NCBI GenBank assembly: GCA_963716095.1
Contig: CAVQSV010000023.1
Location: 124,001-188,000, forward strand
DNA: 64,000 nt
DNA from: Sva-07 sp963716095
GTDB taxonomy: Bacteria > Actinomycetota > Acidimicrobiia > Acidimicrobiales > Ilumatobacteraceae
Direction: 5' to 3'
Position numbers and translations under genes: made by a program. Shown here in pieces: positions 8,255 to 17,162 of the stretch (the stretch's first letter is position 1; every line of letters begins with the position of its first letter). The notes under the pieces are model-generated. The model had not been told where the DNA came from, ran no database searches, and worked only from the letters and a program-made list of their open reading frames with translations.

Positions 8255-8470
8255 TTACGTCAGAACTCCTGCGAGGGAGCCGGGGTCGAGTCGCTTCGAC
8301 TCGGTGGTGACGGTGGTCGGGTTGTGCTTGATCGACATGTGGTCGAAGCACACCCAGTTCGCACCGAACGACGCGCCGACGAGCTGACCGACAACGGAGG
8401 TCGAGGGCTGGGTTGCGTACGGGCGCGGCGACGCCGAGGCGATGATGGCGGTGGGCGTGATGCTCATCAT
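8255..8470 (-). CDS. Small protein of unknown function (71 aa)
   Basis: The ORF starts with two ATG codons behind a strong ribosome site (GGAGAGGAACC) and ends 25 nt before a canonical terminator, so it looks like a real short gene. The product is rich in Ser, Thr and Ala, has one Cys (ANWVCFDHMS), no clear membrane helix, and a C-terminal half containing KRLDPGSLAGVLT. I do not recognise a family. It lies upstream of whiB and is transcribed separately. A secreted-peptide precursor or a small regulator are both possible, but nothing in the sequence decides. Confidence 0.55.
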   Translation of the reverse strand: MMSITPTAIIASASPRPYATQPSTSVVGQLVGASFGANWVCFDHMSIKHNPTTVTTESKRLDPGSLAGVLT

Positions 8471-8624
8471 GGTTCCTCTCCTGTCGTCGTGGGCGCCGAA
8501 GTGCCGACCCGGATGAATACCCAACCACGTTCCGGCACGCCGGGTCAAGGGAGTTTCTCGACGATCGGAGAAATTCGCGACTCGAACGTTTGTCGGTCAC
8601 CGACACGCCGACAAGAGTGAGCGA

Positions 8625-9672
8625 GTGGATCTCGTGTTGTTCGCCGTCGGTTGGATCCTCGGGTGGTTCCTGCTGTGGCGGCTCCGTCCGCTGCCGGCGG
8701 CAGCGACGTGCCACCGACCGTCCGGGCATCGCGATCGTGATCCCGGCACGGAACGAAGCCGAGGCGCTGCCGCACCTCCTGCCGACGCTCGTCGCGCAGC
8801 TGCGAACCGGCGACGAACTCGTCGTCGTCGACGACCACTCGACCGATGCGACCACCGACGTGGCGACGAGGCTCGGCGCGCACGTCGTCACGCCACCCGA
8901 CCTCCCCGACGGCTGGCTGGGCAAACCGCATGCCTGCTGGCATGGCGCACGGTCGACCGAGGCGCCGCTGCTGCTCTTCGTCGATGCCGACGTTCGACCG
9001 GCACCCGACCTGCTCGATCGCATGGCCGCTGCCGTCACGGCTGCCCCCGCGTCGGTCGTCTCGATGCAGCCGTGGCACCAGACAGGGCGGTGGGTCGAAC
9101 AGGCGAGCCTGCTCGCCAACATCACCGCCCTGATGGGTACGGGAGGTTTCACCGTCGCCGGGCCGCGAGCGGCCGCAACGATGGCGTTCGGTCCGGTGTT
9201 GGCGGTCGAACGGTCGACCTACGACGAGGCGGGCGGCCATGGCGCCGTACGCACCATGCACACCGAGGACATCGGGCTCGCGTGGGCGGTCGGAAGCTCA
9301 CAGCTCTACTCGGGCCGGCCCGACACCGCGTTCCGGATGTACCCCGAGGGCCTCGGTCAACTCGTGCAGGGCTGGACCCGCAGCATCGCCACCGGGACGC
9401 GCTTCGCACGATGGTGGCTGTCGGTCGCCGTGGCGCTGTGGGTGTGGTCACTGGCCGGCGGCTGGATCGCGGAGCCGCTGGTGTACCCGCTGAGCGCCGT
9501 GCAGTTCTGGGTCCTCGGTCGCCGCGCCGGCTCGATGCATCCGCTCACCGCACTGCTGTACCCGCTGGCGGTGGTGGTGTTCGTCTGGATCTTCCTGCGA
9601 AGCCTGTTCGCCATGGTGTTCCGACGTGACGTGACGTGGAAGCAGCGGTCGGTGGCCGCCCGACCCGACTGA
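8625..9672 (+). CDS. Membrane glycosyltransferase, family 2 (apparent +1 frameshift)
   Basis: The GTG at 8625 starts a membrane helix (DLVLFAVGWILGWFLLWRLR). The GT-A domain continues in another frame, with IAIVIPARNEA, VVVDDHSTDAT, the DAD metal motif in LLFVDADVRP, and HTEDIGLAWAV as the acceptor-side ED motif; two or three C-terminal helices follow. Deleting one G near 8700 joins the parts into one 348-aa protein. The layout resembles the carotenoid-type glycosyltransferases (CrtQ-like) and related lipid-linked GT2 enzymes; donor and acceptor are unknown. The region 8471-8624 upstream is intergenic between divergent genes and includes a short inverted repeat (TTTCTC/GAGAAA, 8556-8575). Confidence 0.75.
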
Positions 9673-9685
9673 GCGGCCTGCCGAC

Positions 9686-10661
9686 TCAGAGATCGATCAG
9701 AATCTTGCCGACGTTGGCGTTGGCTTCCATGTGTCGGTGCGCGTCGGCGATGTCGTCGAGCGCGTAGCGCGAGTCGATCACCGGGTGCATCGCGCCGCTG
9801 TCGAACAGCGGGATCATCTCGGCGATGAACCGTTGACTGAGCGCCAGCTTGCGCTCGACGGGGCGTGCTCGCAAGGTCGTGCCGATCCAGGTGATGCGCT
9901 TCGACAGAATCAGCCCGACGTTGACCGACGCCTTGGCGCCCCCCATCAAACCGACCTGCACGACCGTGCCGTCCATGGCGACCGCAGTGAGGTTCCGATC
10001 GGTCTCGTCGCCGCCGATCACGTCGAGCACGACGTCGACGCCGGCTGGTACCGCCTCGCTTGAGGGCGCCGAGCCAGTCGGACGGGCTGCGCTCCAGCAC
10101 GACATCTGCACCGAGTGCCCGACAGGCGTCCATCTTCCCAGCGGAACAGGTGACGGCGATCCGTGCGCCGATCGCCTTGGCGATCTGGATCCCGGCCGTA
10201 CCGACCCCCGACGCGCCCGCGTGCACCAGCGCCCACCGACCGCTCGTGAGCCCGCCCTGCACGACGAGCGCGTCCCACGCCGTGAGGAACACCTCGGGAA
10301 CCGCTGCCGCCTCGGCGGAGGCGACACCAGCGGGGACGGGCAGCGCCTGTCGGGCATGGGTGACGACCTTCTCGGCGTAGCAGCCACCGGCTTCGATTCC
10401 CATCGCACGGTCGCCGACGGACCAGCCCGTGACGTCAGCACCGACCCCGGACACGATGCCGGAGTATTCGAGTCCGGGGATCTCGAGCGGCTGGTTGCGT
10501 GGATCGGGGTACATGCCCATGCGCTGGAGGATGTCGGCGCGGTTGATCGCCGTGTGCTCGACATCGACGACGATCTCGTCACGACCTGGTGCGGGATCGT
10601 CGACCTCCTCGATGGTCAACACCTCGGGGCCACCATGGGAGCGAAGGACGACTGCGCGCAT
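9686..10661 (-). CDS. PIG3-family NADPH:quinone oxidoreductase (apparent +1 frameshift)
   Basis: The N-terminal part (MRAVVLRSHGGPEVLTIEEV, NRADILQRMGMYP) and Rossmann segment (HAGASGVGTAGIQIAKAIG) match zinc-free medium-chain reductases of the PIG3/TP53I3 type, which reduce quinones with NADPH. At about 10058 the frame changes; removing one base gives DWLGALKEAVPAGVDVVLDV and a continuous protein of 324 aa ending GKILIDL. The C-terminal part has the expected VVQVGLMGG and DIADAHRHME segments. A 12-bp perfect inverted repeat abuts the start codon. No Shine-Dalgarno is free of that structure, so a leaderless transcript with the -10-like TAGGTT (10670-10675, minus strand) is possible. Confidence 0.8.
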
Positions 10662-10688
10662 CTGCCGGAACCTATCGGTTCCGGCAGA
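10661..10688. promoter_or_regulatory. 12-bp perfect inverted repeat at the quinone reductase start
   Basis: TCTGCCGGAACC and GGTTCCGGCAGA are exact complements around TATC. The repeat touches the first base of the start codon at 10661. On the minus strand it contains TAGGTT, which fits the actinobacterial TANNNT -10 pattern seven bases before the ATG, so the repeat may be an operator over a leaderless promoter. The rest of the gap to orn (10689-10844) shows nothing else clear. Confidence 0.45.
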
Positions 10689-10844
10689 CGGCGTGGAGGG
10701 TCGGGGATTGGAGGACCCGAGCCTCCATCAGGCGATTGCCGCTCCCCAAGGACATCTTTCGAAGCGGACGATCGCGAACCTGTTGACGTTGCCTCCACTT
10801 CGAACGTACCCCCGCGGGTATGGCGGGGGTACGGCCAATGGACC

Positions 10845-11456
10845 CTATTCTGCGGGTGGGCCGGCAGGCCCGGCCTCGGCCGGCTCGGCATCCGCAGCAG
10901 ACCCGTCGGAGCCGGCCGTCACGAAGACGTGTTCGCGGTAGTAGGCCATCTCACGAATCGACTCACGGATGTCGTCGAGTGCTCGATGCGAGCCTTGGCC
11001 GCGCGGGCGGTCGGCGTCGATGCCGGGATACCACCGCTTGACGAGTTCCTTCACGCTCGACACGTCGATCGAGCGGTAGTGGAGGTGGTTCTCGATGTCC
11101 GGGAGGTACGCCGCGAGAAACCGGCGATCGGTGCCGATCGAGTTGCCGCACAGCGGCACGGTCGCAGCCTCGGGTACGTGCTGCTTGATGAACTCGAGTG
11201 TCGCGGCACCGGCCGCCTCGAGACTGATCTCGGAGGCCTTGATCTGATCGAGCAGGCCCGACTTGGTGTGCATGTCGACCACGAACGGGTCCATCCGCGC
11301 CAAGACGTCATCGGGTTGGTGGACCACGAGGTCCGGCCCCTCGGCGATGATCGTCAACTCGTCGTCGGTCACGATCGTTGCGATCTCGACGATCACGTCG
11401 GACGTGTGATCGAGTCCGGTCATCTCCAGGTCCATCCACACCAGCATCGACATCAC
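10845..11456 (-). CDS. orn: Oligoribonuclease
   Basis: A 203-aa DEDDh 3'-5' exonuclease that degrades 2-5 nt RNAs (including pGpG) to mononucleotides. The DEDD residues are visible: VWMDLEMTGL (Asp, Glu), NSIGTDRRFL (Asp) and SHRALDDIRES (His, Asp). The length is slightly above the usual 180-200 because of an Ala/Pro-rich tail. The start is set at the first ATG (11456); an in-frame ATG two codons later (MLVWMD) would serve equally. It diverges from the gene at 11488, with 31 bp between them. Confidence 0.93.
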   Translation of the reverse strand: MMSMLVWMDLEMTGLDHTSDVIVEIATIVTDDELTIIAEGPDLVVHQPDDVLARMDPFVVDMHTKSGLLDQIKASEISLEAAGAATLEFIKQHVPEAATVPLCGNSIGTDRRFLAAYLPDIENHLHYRSIDVSSVKELVKRWYPGIDADRPRGQGSHRALDDIRESIREMAYYREHVFVTAGSDGSAADAEPAEAGPAGPPAE

Positions 11457-11487
11457 ACTAGGGCCGAGATGCTGCGATCATGGGTCG

Positions 11488-12126
11488 ATGTCCGCCTTCG
11501 CCGCCCTCCTCGCGCAGCCAGGGGTGGAAGAGGTCAGCGAACTGCGCGGTCGCGTCGGCTTCATGGCCTACCACGGCGGCGCGCTCGAGGCGATGACCGA
11601 CGTGATCGCCCGGCGAGCAGCCGAACAGGCATCGGCCTCGTGCTACAGCGTGATCCAGCCGCCGGGCATGCGGGAGCACCTGTCGTCGATCAAGGTCAAC
11701 CCGGACGAGTCCGACGCGCTGGCAACGTTCGTCGAACACGTCGACATCGTGATCACCGTGCACGGCTACGGCCGCCGCGGGCTGTTCGGATCGCTGCTGC
11801 TCGGCGGCGCCAACCGCCCGTTCGCCGAACATGTCGGCAACTCGCTCCGGCGGACCCTGCCGGCATACGACATCCGAACAGAGATCGATGCGATCCCGCA
11901 ACCACTTCGTGGGCTCCATCCTGCAAACCCGGTGAACCTGCCACGCGACGGCGGCGTCCAGATCGAGCTGCCGCCTCGCGTCCGGGGGTCGAGCCCGCTC
12001 TGGTGGGACTGGGAGGGACCCGGCCTGACCCCGCACACCGAGTCGCTCATCGACGGGCTGACCGAGGCCGCGTCGTCGTGGAGCGACACTGCGCTCCGGC
12101 AGGAATCGCCGCCGTCAGACGGGTAG
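11488..12126 (+). CDS. Poly-gamma-glutamate hydrolase family protein
   Basis: A 212-aa protein. The segments VGFMAYHGGALEAMTDVIA, HLSSIKVNPDES and VDIVITVHGYGRR match the zinc-dependent poly-gamma-glutamate hydrolase family (PF05908), whose members are found in phages and bacteria and cleave gamma-glutamyl polymers. The His of AYHGG and the His of ITVHGYG would be metal ligands. There is no signal peptide. Its 3' end overlaps the end of the histidine kinase gene by 12 nt (convergent). The substrate in this organism is unknown. Confidence 0.75.
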   Translation: MSAFAALLAQPGVEEVSELRGRVGFMAYHGGALEAMTDVIARRAAEQASASCYSVIQPPGMREHLSSIKVNPDESDALATFVEHVDIVITVHGYGRRGLFGSLLLGGANRPFAEHVGNSLRRTLPAYDIRTEIDAIPQPLRGLHPANPVNLPRDGGVQIELPPRVRGSSPLWWDWEGPGLTPHTESLIDGLTEAASSWSDTALRQESPPSDG

Positions 12127-13147
12127 CACCAGCTCGACCACGCCGCCCGGTCCGTCGGCGATACCGATCGTGCCGCCGTGTGCCGTCACGATGCCCCGTG
12201 CGATCGACAGTCCCAGCCCGGCAGTGCCGGTGCGAAGGTCGCGAGCAGGGTCGGCCCGGGTGAACGGCTCGAAGGCACGTTCGCGAAAGTCGGGTGGGAA
12301 CCCGTCGCCTTCGTCGACGACCCGCAACGTGGCGCGCTGCGGGTTCGAGTCGACCTGCACCAGCACCACCGACTCGTCGGGCGCGTGCCGGATGGCGTTC
12401 TCGAGGAGATTGCGGATCACTCGGGCGAGCTGCGACGCGTCGGCATCGACGGTGACGCGTTCGTCGGCTTCGAGCAGCAAGGCCACCTGCCGGGACTCGG
12501 CCAGCGGACGCAGCGTCTCCATCGCCTCGTCGGCGAGCTCGGTGAGGTCGAGACGCGTGCCGCGTCATCCCGATCGTGCCGCTGACGATACGGCTGTGGA
12601 GCTGGAGGTCGTCGACCAACGAGGCCAGTGCCTGGATCTGTCGTTCCATGCCGGACAGGTAGGCGTCAGGGTCGGGCGCGACGCCATCGCGAATCGCCTC
12701 GACCGAGGCGCGCAGCGCTGCGAGCGGTGTGCGCAGATCGTGCGAGATCGCCGAGAGCATCACGGCCCGCTCCTGCTCGATGGCGTCGAGCCGGTCGACC
12801 ATCTTGTCGAACATCGCAGCTGCCTCGCCGAGCTCGTCGGAGCGGATCACACCGGTGCGTGCACCGAGGTCGCCGTCGGCCACTCGCATTGCGGCGTCGC
12901 AGATCTTCGACGCATCTCGCGCAACGGGGCGCGCCATCAGCATGGCCACCAGGGCGGCACCGAGCACGGCGGGCACGAGCACCCACATCAGCAGGCGCTG
13001 GTCCTGGTCGTTGATGAACATCGACTGCGCCGCGATGGCGATCATCAACACCGCGACGCCGAGCACGGCGAGCATTGCCACGACGAAGCGCACGCCGATG
13101 CGGTCGAGCGGCCGCATCGATCGTCGCCGCTCGACGGTTCCCGTCAC
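12115..13147 (-). CDS. Sensor histidine kinase (apparent +1 frameshift)
   Basis: Two N-terminal membrane helices with a very short external loop (about SMFINDQDQR) are followed by a HAMP-like linker, the H-box ISHDLRTPLAALR, the N-box NLLENAIRHAP, and the G-boxes DEGDGFPP and GLGLSIARG. The dimerisation and catalytic halves lie in different frames; removing one base near 12556 joins TIGMTR to LDLTELADEAME and gives 343 aa. GTG at 13147 overlaps the response-regulator stop (GTGA), so the pair is coupled; an ATG ten codons later is an alternative. The short external loop argues for sensing within the membrane or cytoplasm. The signal is unknown. Confidence 0.82.
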
Positions 13148-13828
13148 GGCTCGAACCGGTAGCCGACACCCCACACGGTGGTGATCCAGCGCGGGTGTTC
13201 GGGATCGTCTTCGATCTTGTTGCGAATCCGCCGCACGTGCACGGTCACCGTTGCGGGGTCCTGCCACTCCGGCGACGACTGCCAGACCGATTCGAGGAGC
13301 TGCGCACGCGAGAACACCTGACGGGGTGAGGCCGCGAGGAAGGCGAGCACGTCGAACTCCTTGGGCGTCATCTCGACGATCCGATCCTCGAGTGTGACCT
13401 GTCGGCTCAGGGGGTCGACGGTGAGCGCTCCATGCACGATCGGTCCGGGCGCCGGTGGCCTGACGGCCGTTGGTGCGGCGCAGGACACCGTTGACCCGCG
13501 CGGCCAGTTCGCGCGGCGAGAACGGTTTGACGACGTAGTCGTCGGCTCCCAGCTCGAGTCCGGCGACGCGGTCGGATTCCTCGGCACGCGCCGTCAGCAT
13601 GATCACCGGGATGTCGCTCGTGGCGCGCACTCGTCGGAGCACGTCGAGGCCGTGCACACCGGGCAGCATCATGTCGAGCACGACGAGGTCGGGCGGATCG
13701 GCGTCGAGCAGTTCGAGCGCAACCGTTCCGTCACCGGCCTCGGCGACTTCATGGCCATCGCGCCGCAGGTATCCGACGACCACCTCGCGCACGGTCGGCT
13801 CGTCGTCGACCACCAGCACCTTCGTCAT
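13144..13828 (-). CDS. OmpR/PhoB-family response regulator (apparent +1 frameshift)
   Basis: The receiver domain has the acidic pair in LVVDDEP, the phospho-acceptor Asp in LVVLDMMLPG, the Thr in IMLTARAEE and the Lys in VVKPFSPREL. The C-terminal winged helix has MTPKEFDVLAFLA and the recognition region VTVHVRRIRNKIE. The two domains lie in different frames, joined by removing one base near 13460 in the interdomain linker, giving 227 aa. It is the first gene of the operon with the kinase. Its upstream region (13829-13915) is short and leads directly into the 130-bp palindromic repeat. Confidence 0.85.
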
Positions 13829-14132
13829 GGCGACAGCCTCGCCCGTCGCCGCCCAGCGATCAACCCTCCTCCCCCCAGTTTCCCGATCGTTCCCTCCATC
13901 CCCCACCAGTCCCACTTCCCGAAAAATGTGCGCCGGGCTGTCGCAGGCGGGCAGATCCGCGCACATTTCGATGCTCGTTCGACCGCAACTGCGAAATGTG
14001 CGCAGATCGTGCCGCCCATGACGGCCCGGCGCACATTTTTCGGAAGGGGTGGGGGCCGGCGGGCGGGCCCGGGTGGGGTGGGCGGGGCGAGGCCGGGTGG
14101 GTGGGGCAGGCGGCGGGGCGGGGGCGACGGGG
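13829..14132. other. Intergenic region between response regulator and pdxH
   Basis: About 300 bp without a gene. It holds the promoter side of the two-component operon (13829-13915, pyrimidine-rich on the plus strand), the 130-bp nested palindrome (13916-14045) and a strongly G-rich stretch (14046-14130) just downstream of pdxH. The G-rich strand has repeated runs of three to five G and could form quadruplex structures. I see no ORF with coding character. Confidence 0.6.
13916..14045. repeat. 130-bp nested palindromic element, copy 1
   Basis: Outer arms: CGAAAAATGTGCGCCGGGC (13920-13938) and its exact complement (14024-14042). Inner arms: GATCCGCGCACATTTCG (13954-13970) and CGAAATGTGCGCAGATC (13992-14008), complementary with one mismatch. 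All four arms share the word AATGTGCGC or its complement. A diverged element with the same plan lies at 62613-62740. There is no coding potential. A short dispersed element (MITE- or REP-like) or a large structured transcript end are the obvious readings. Confidence 0.75.
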
Positions 14133-14819
14133 TCAGGGGGCGAGGCGGGCGACGGTCCAGACCGGGTCGGCCGCCTCGGATGCATCTGCTGCGCGTTGGT
14201 AGCGGAAGCGGTCGTGGAGTCGGCTCGGGCGACCCTGCCAGAACTCCCACTCGAAGGGGACCAGCCGCCATCCGCCCCACTGCGGCGGACGAGGGACCTC
14301 GGTGTCGGCGAAGCGTTCATCGAACGCGATCAACCGCTCTTCGATCTCGCCACGGTGACCGATCTCCTCGCTCTGCGGTGACGCCCACGCACCGAGTTGG
14401 CTGGGGCGCGGGCGCGAGGCGAAGTACGCGTCACTGTCGGCGTCGGCGATCCGCTCGACTCGGGCACGCACACGAACCTGTCGGTGCAGGTCGAGCCACG
14501 AGAACACCCCCGAGGCCACTGGCGCCGCCGCGAGTTGACGGCTCTTGGCGCTGTCGTAGTTGGTGTAGAACACCAGGCCATCACGGTCGGCGCTGCGCAC
14601 GAGCACGATCCGTGCGTCGGGCACACCATCGTCACCGATGGTGCCGAGCGTCATCGCGTTCGGTTCGGCAACACCACCCTCGAGCGCGTCGACGTGCCAG
14701 CGATGCCACTGCGCCACCGGGTCGGCGACGAGGTCGTCGACGTCGAGACCCGCTGTCTCGTACTGGACGCGCCGCCCCCACAGCTCGGCACGGCGGTCGG
14801 GAGCAGCCCAGTCGGTCAT
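14133..14819 (-). CDS. pdxH: Pyridoxamine 5'-phosphate oxidase
   Basis: A 228-aa FMN enzyme that oxidises pyridoxine/pyridoxamine 5'-phosphate to pyridoxal 5'-phosphate. Family segments: EPNAMTLGTIGDDGVPDARIVLV (FMN-binding strand), LVFYTNYDSAKSRQL, GVFSWLDLHRQVRV, and the C-terminal WGGWRLVPFEWEFWQG with RLHDRFRY, the substrate-phosphate region. The ATG at 14819 lies 4 nt after the serS stop, so the two genes form an operon. Confidence 0.95.
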   Translation of the reverse strand: MTDWAAPDRRAELWGRRVQYETAGLDVDDLVADPVAQWHRWHVDALEGGVAEPNAMTLGTIGDDGVPDARIVLVRSADRDGLVFYTNYDSAKSRQLAAAPVASGVFSWLDLHRQVRVRARVERIADADSDAYFASRPRPSQLGAWASPQSEEIGHRGEIEERLIAFDERFADTEVPRPPQWGGWRLVPFEWEFWQGRPSRLHDRFRYQRAADASEAADPVWTVARLAP

Positions 14820-14823
14820 CGGA

Positions 14824-16149
14824 TCACTCTGCCTTGTCCTTCGAGGGTGCTTCGATGCGTTCGATGCCACGCATGTAGGGCCGCAGCACCTCGGGCACGG
14901 TGACCGAACCGTCGACGTTGCGGTAGTTCTCGATGATCGCCGCCCAGACCCGTGGCACCGCGAGCGCGGAGCCGTTGAGCGTGTGGGCGAACTCGGTGCC
15001 CTTGACGGGCTTGCCGTCGGCGTCGTGCCGCTTGAATCGGACGTTGCCCCGTCGGGCCTGGTAGTCGCCGAACCAGCTGATCGACGACACCTCGAGCCAC
15101 GCGTCAGCGCCGGGCGCATACACCTCCACGTCGAAGCTGCGGTGATGGCTCTGGCCCATGTCACCGGTGCAGATCTCGATGATGCGATACGGCAGCCCCA
15201 GACCAGCGATGGCGCGTTCGGCGCGAGCGACCATGTCGGTGAGGAGCGCCGGCGCCTGCTCGGGGGTGGCGAACGCGAGGATCTCGACCTTGTCGAATTC
15301 GTGCGCACGAAGCATCCCTCGTGTGTCACGACCAGCCGATCCGGCCTCGCGCCGATACGACGCACTGTGGGCCATCACCCGAATCGGTAGTTCGGCGTCG
15401 TCGATGACCTCGTCGGCGTAGATCGAGGTCAGCGGCACCTCGGCGGTGGGGATGCACCACAGGTCGTCTCGTTCGATGGCGTAGGCATCGTCGGCGAACT
15501 TGGGAAGCTGACCGGTGGCGGTGAGCGTCGCCGTGCTCACCAGCGACGGCGGGCGCACCTCCTCGTGGACGTCGGCGTTGAGATCGAGTCCGTACTGACA
15601 CAGCGCGCGGGCGAGCGTGGCGCCCGCGCCACGCTGCATGGTGAACATCGCCCCGGAGATCTTGACGGCGCGCTCGTTGTCGAGAATCCCGAGCGCAGTC
15701 GCGGTCTCCCAGTGGGGCACACGCAGGTGCTCGGGGACGTCGTCGAGCAACCCGACCGGCCCGGTCACCAACGGATTGTCGCTCTCGTCGGCACCGTCGG
15801 GTGCATCTGGGTGGGGCAGATTCGGGATCCCGAGCAGCAGCTCACGCAGCGCCGCAGCGGTGTCGTCGTGCTCGCCCGCAAGCAGGCGTTCTTCGTCGCC
15901 GAGCTCGCGGCTCTCGTCCTGCAACGCTTCGGCTGCAGCGACGTCACCGTCGCGTCGGAGTCTGCCGACCTCTTTCGAGATCGAGTTCACCCGTGCCCGG
16001 ATGGCGTCGCGGCGGCTGGTGATGTCGAGCAGGCGCCGGTCGAGGCGGGCGGCCTCGTCCACCTCGTCGAGCAACGACGCACTCCCACGGCGGGCCAAGG
16101 CTGCTCGGACCTCGGGGAGTTCGCTGCGCAGCAGACGCTGATCGATCAC
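14824..16149 (-). CDS. serS: Seryl-tRNA synthetase
   Basis: A 441-aa class II synthetase of normal length. The N-terminal coiled-coil arm (about residues 1-105) begins MIDQRLLRSELPEVRAALAR. The catalytic core follows, with motif 2 (ASYRREAGSAGRDTRGMLRAHEF) and motif 3 (GSALAVPRVWAAIIENYRN). It charges tRNA-Ser; two tRNA-Ser genes are in this window at 48178 and 51811. It is the first gene of a pair with pdxH. Confidence 0.97.
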   Translation of the reverse strand: MIDQRLLRSELPEVRAALARRGSASLLDEVDEAARLDRRLLDITSRRDAIRARVNSISKEVGRLRRDGDVAAAEALQDESRELGDEERLLAGEHDDTAAALRELLLGIPNLPHPDAPDGADESDNPLVTGPVGLLDDVPEHLRVPHWETATALGILDNERAVKISGAMFTMQRGAGATLARALCQYGLDLNADVHEEVRPPSLVSTATLTATGQLPKFADDAYAIERDDLWCIPTAEVPLTSIYADEVIDDAELPIRVMAHSASYRREAGSAGRDTRGMLRAHEFDKVEILAFATPEQAPALLTDMVARAERAIAGLGLPYRIIEICTGDMGQSHHRSFDVEVYAPGADAWLEVSSISWFGDYQARRGNVRFKRHDADGKPVKGTEFAHTLNGSALAVPRVWAAIIENYRNVDGSVTVPEVLRPYMRGIERIEAPSKDKAE

Positions 16150-16192
16150 GCCAACGAACGCTAGCGGTCAGCAGCGCCACGGCGCCGATCGG

Positions 16193-17137
16193 TTACGACG
16201 AGCGGTCGTCCGGCGCGGCCGGCACCTGAGCGAATGCACGCTCGACGTCGGCAGTGGTCAGCGGCCGTCCCGAGTCGGTCTCGCGATCACCGGTGAGTTC
16301 GGCATCGGGCATCGACTGCGGGCGCCGGTAACTGTCGGCATTCGTGGCGTAGTAGCCGACAGCGAACCGCCTGGAGAACAAGAAGATGATGATCGCCCAC
16401 AGGAAGATCCCGCCGCCGGTCTTCATGATCGCACCGGCGAGTTGTTGGTCGTGTTGCACCGAGAGTCCCCACACACGCACTGGTTGGTCGTACGTCTCGT
16501 AGACGGCGCCCTCGGCGAAGGTGAGCCACGCGGCCGGGATCGTCGGCACGAGTGACTGGATGAACAGGTAGATGCACTTGGCGAGCGGGCCGATCTGCAG
16601 TTCTGGGAACGGGCCGACGACCGGCATCCACATCAGCAGCGAGGCCATCACCACTGCGAAGTGCAACGAGTAGTGCAGCGGGCCGTTGTCGACCGAGGCG
16701 GTGACCACCCCGGGGATGTGGGTGACGATGACCACGACGTTGAAGACCACTGCGGCGATCACCGGCTTACACATGAAGGCGACGCCGCGGTAGAACTTGC
16801 CGTCGCCGACCAGCACCCGGAGCAGCCATTGAGGTGTCGCCATCAACACCAGCGGCGGCAGGAAGTAGCTCAGCATCATGTGCTGCAGCATGTGTGCGGA
16901 GTACAGGTACTCCTCGCCGACGTCGTGGATCGGCCAGTCGCTCGCGACCCACAGCATCACCATGGCGCCGACGAAGCAGCCGATGTTGAACCGGCTGACG
17001 GGCGATTGGCCGGGCGGTACGGCCTTCGGGCCGATGACGCGCACCATGTAGATGTACGAGCCGGTCAGGAAGGCGACGAGCACCCAGACTTCCGGGTGCC
17101 ACTGGTAACGCCAGGGATCGAGGACTTGGGCGAGCAT
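16193..17137 (-). CDS. ctaG: Cytochrome c oxidase assembly factor CtaG (caa3 type)
   Basis: A 314-aa integral membrane protein with about seven helices, matching the caa3_CtaG family needed for assembly of caa3-type oxidase (copper-site formation). Visible features: WHPEVWVLVAFLTG in helix 1, YSAHMLQHMMLSYFLPPLVL with conserved His residues, and LHYSLHFAVVMASLLMWMPV. It is the last gene of the oxidase operon, 25 nt after subunit IV. The C-terminal 45 residues are hydrophilic and not conserved. Confidence 0.9.
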   Translation of the reverse strand: MLAQVLDPWRYQWHPEVWVLVAFLTGSYIYMVRVIGPKAVPPGQSPVSRFNIGCFVGAMVMLWVASDWPIHDVGEEYLYSAHMLQHMMLSYFLPPLVLMATPQWLLRVLVGDGKFYRGVAFMCKPVIAAVVFNVVVIVTHIPGVVTASVDNGPLHYSLHFAVVMASLLMWMPVVGPFPELQIGPLAKCIYLFIQSLVPTIPAAWLTFAEGAVYETYDQPVRVWGLSVQHDQQLAGAIMKTGGGIFLWAIIIFLFSRRFAVGYYATNADSYRRPQSMPDAELTGDRETDSGRPLTTADVERAFAQVPAAPDDRSS

Positions 17138-17162
17138 GGGGGGCTCCCCTCCGAGGGGGCGG

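Noticed and set aside
8510..8560. TTGACC and TATTCAT as promoter of the 71-aa ORF
   Set aside because: The spacing between the two elements is about 23 bp, too long for a sigma-70 type promoter; I do not list it as a feature.
13916..14045. The nested palindrome as a CRISPR, tRNA or origin of replication
   Set aside because: Only four arms in palindromic order, no spacers; no cloverleaf; no DnaA-box cluster or replication genes nearby.
14046..14130. G-rich stretch as part of a coding region
   Set aside because: The frames give only Gly/Arg runs; it lies after the pdxH stop and shows no start or ribosome site.
12047..14320. A 757-codon continuous minus-strand ORF across the two-component system
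   Set aside because: It is formed by joining parts of the kinase and regulator frames through non-coding frames after the indels; motifs show two separate genes in a GTGA-coupled operon.
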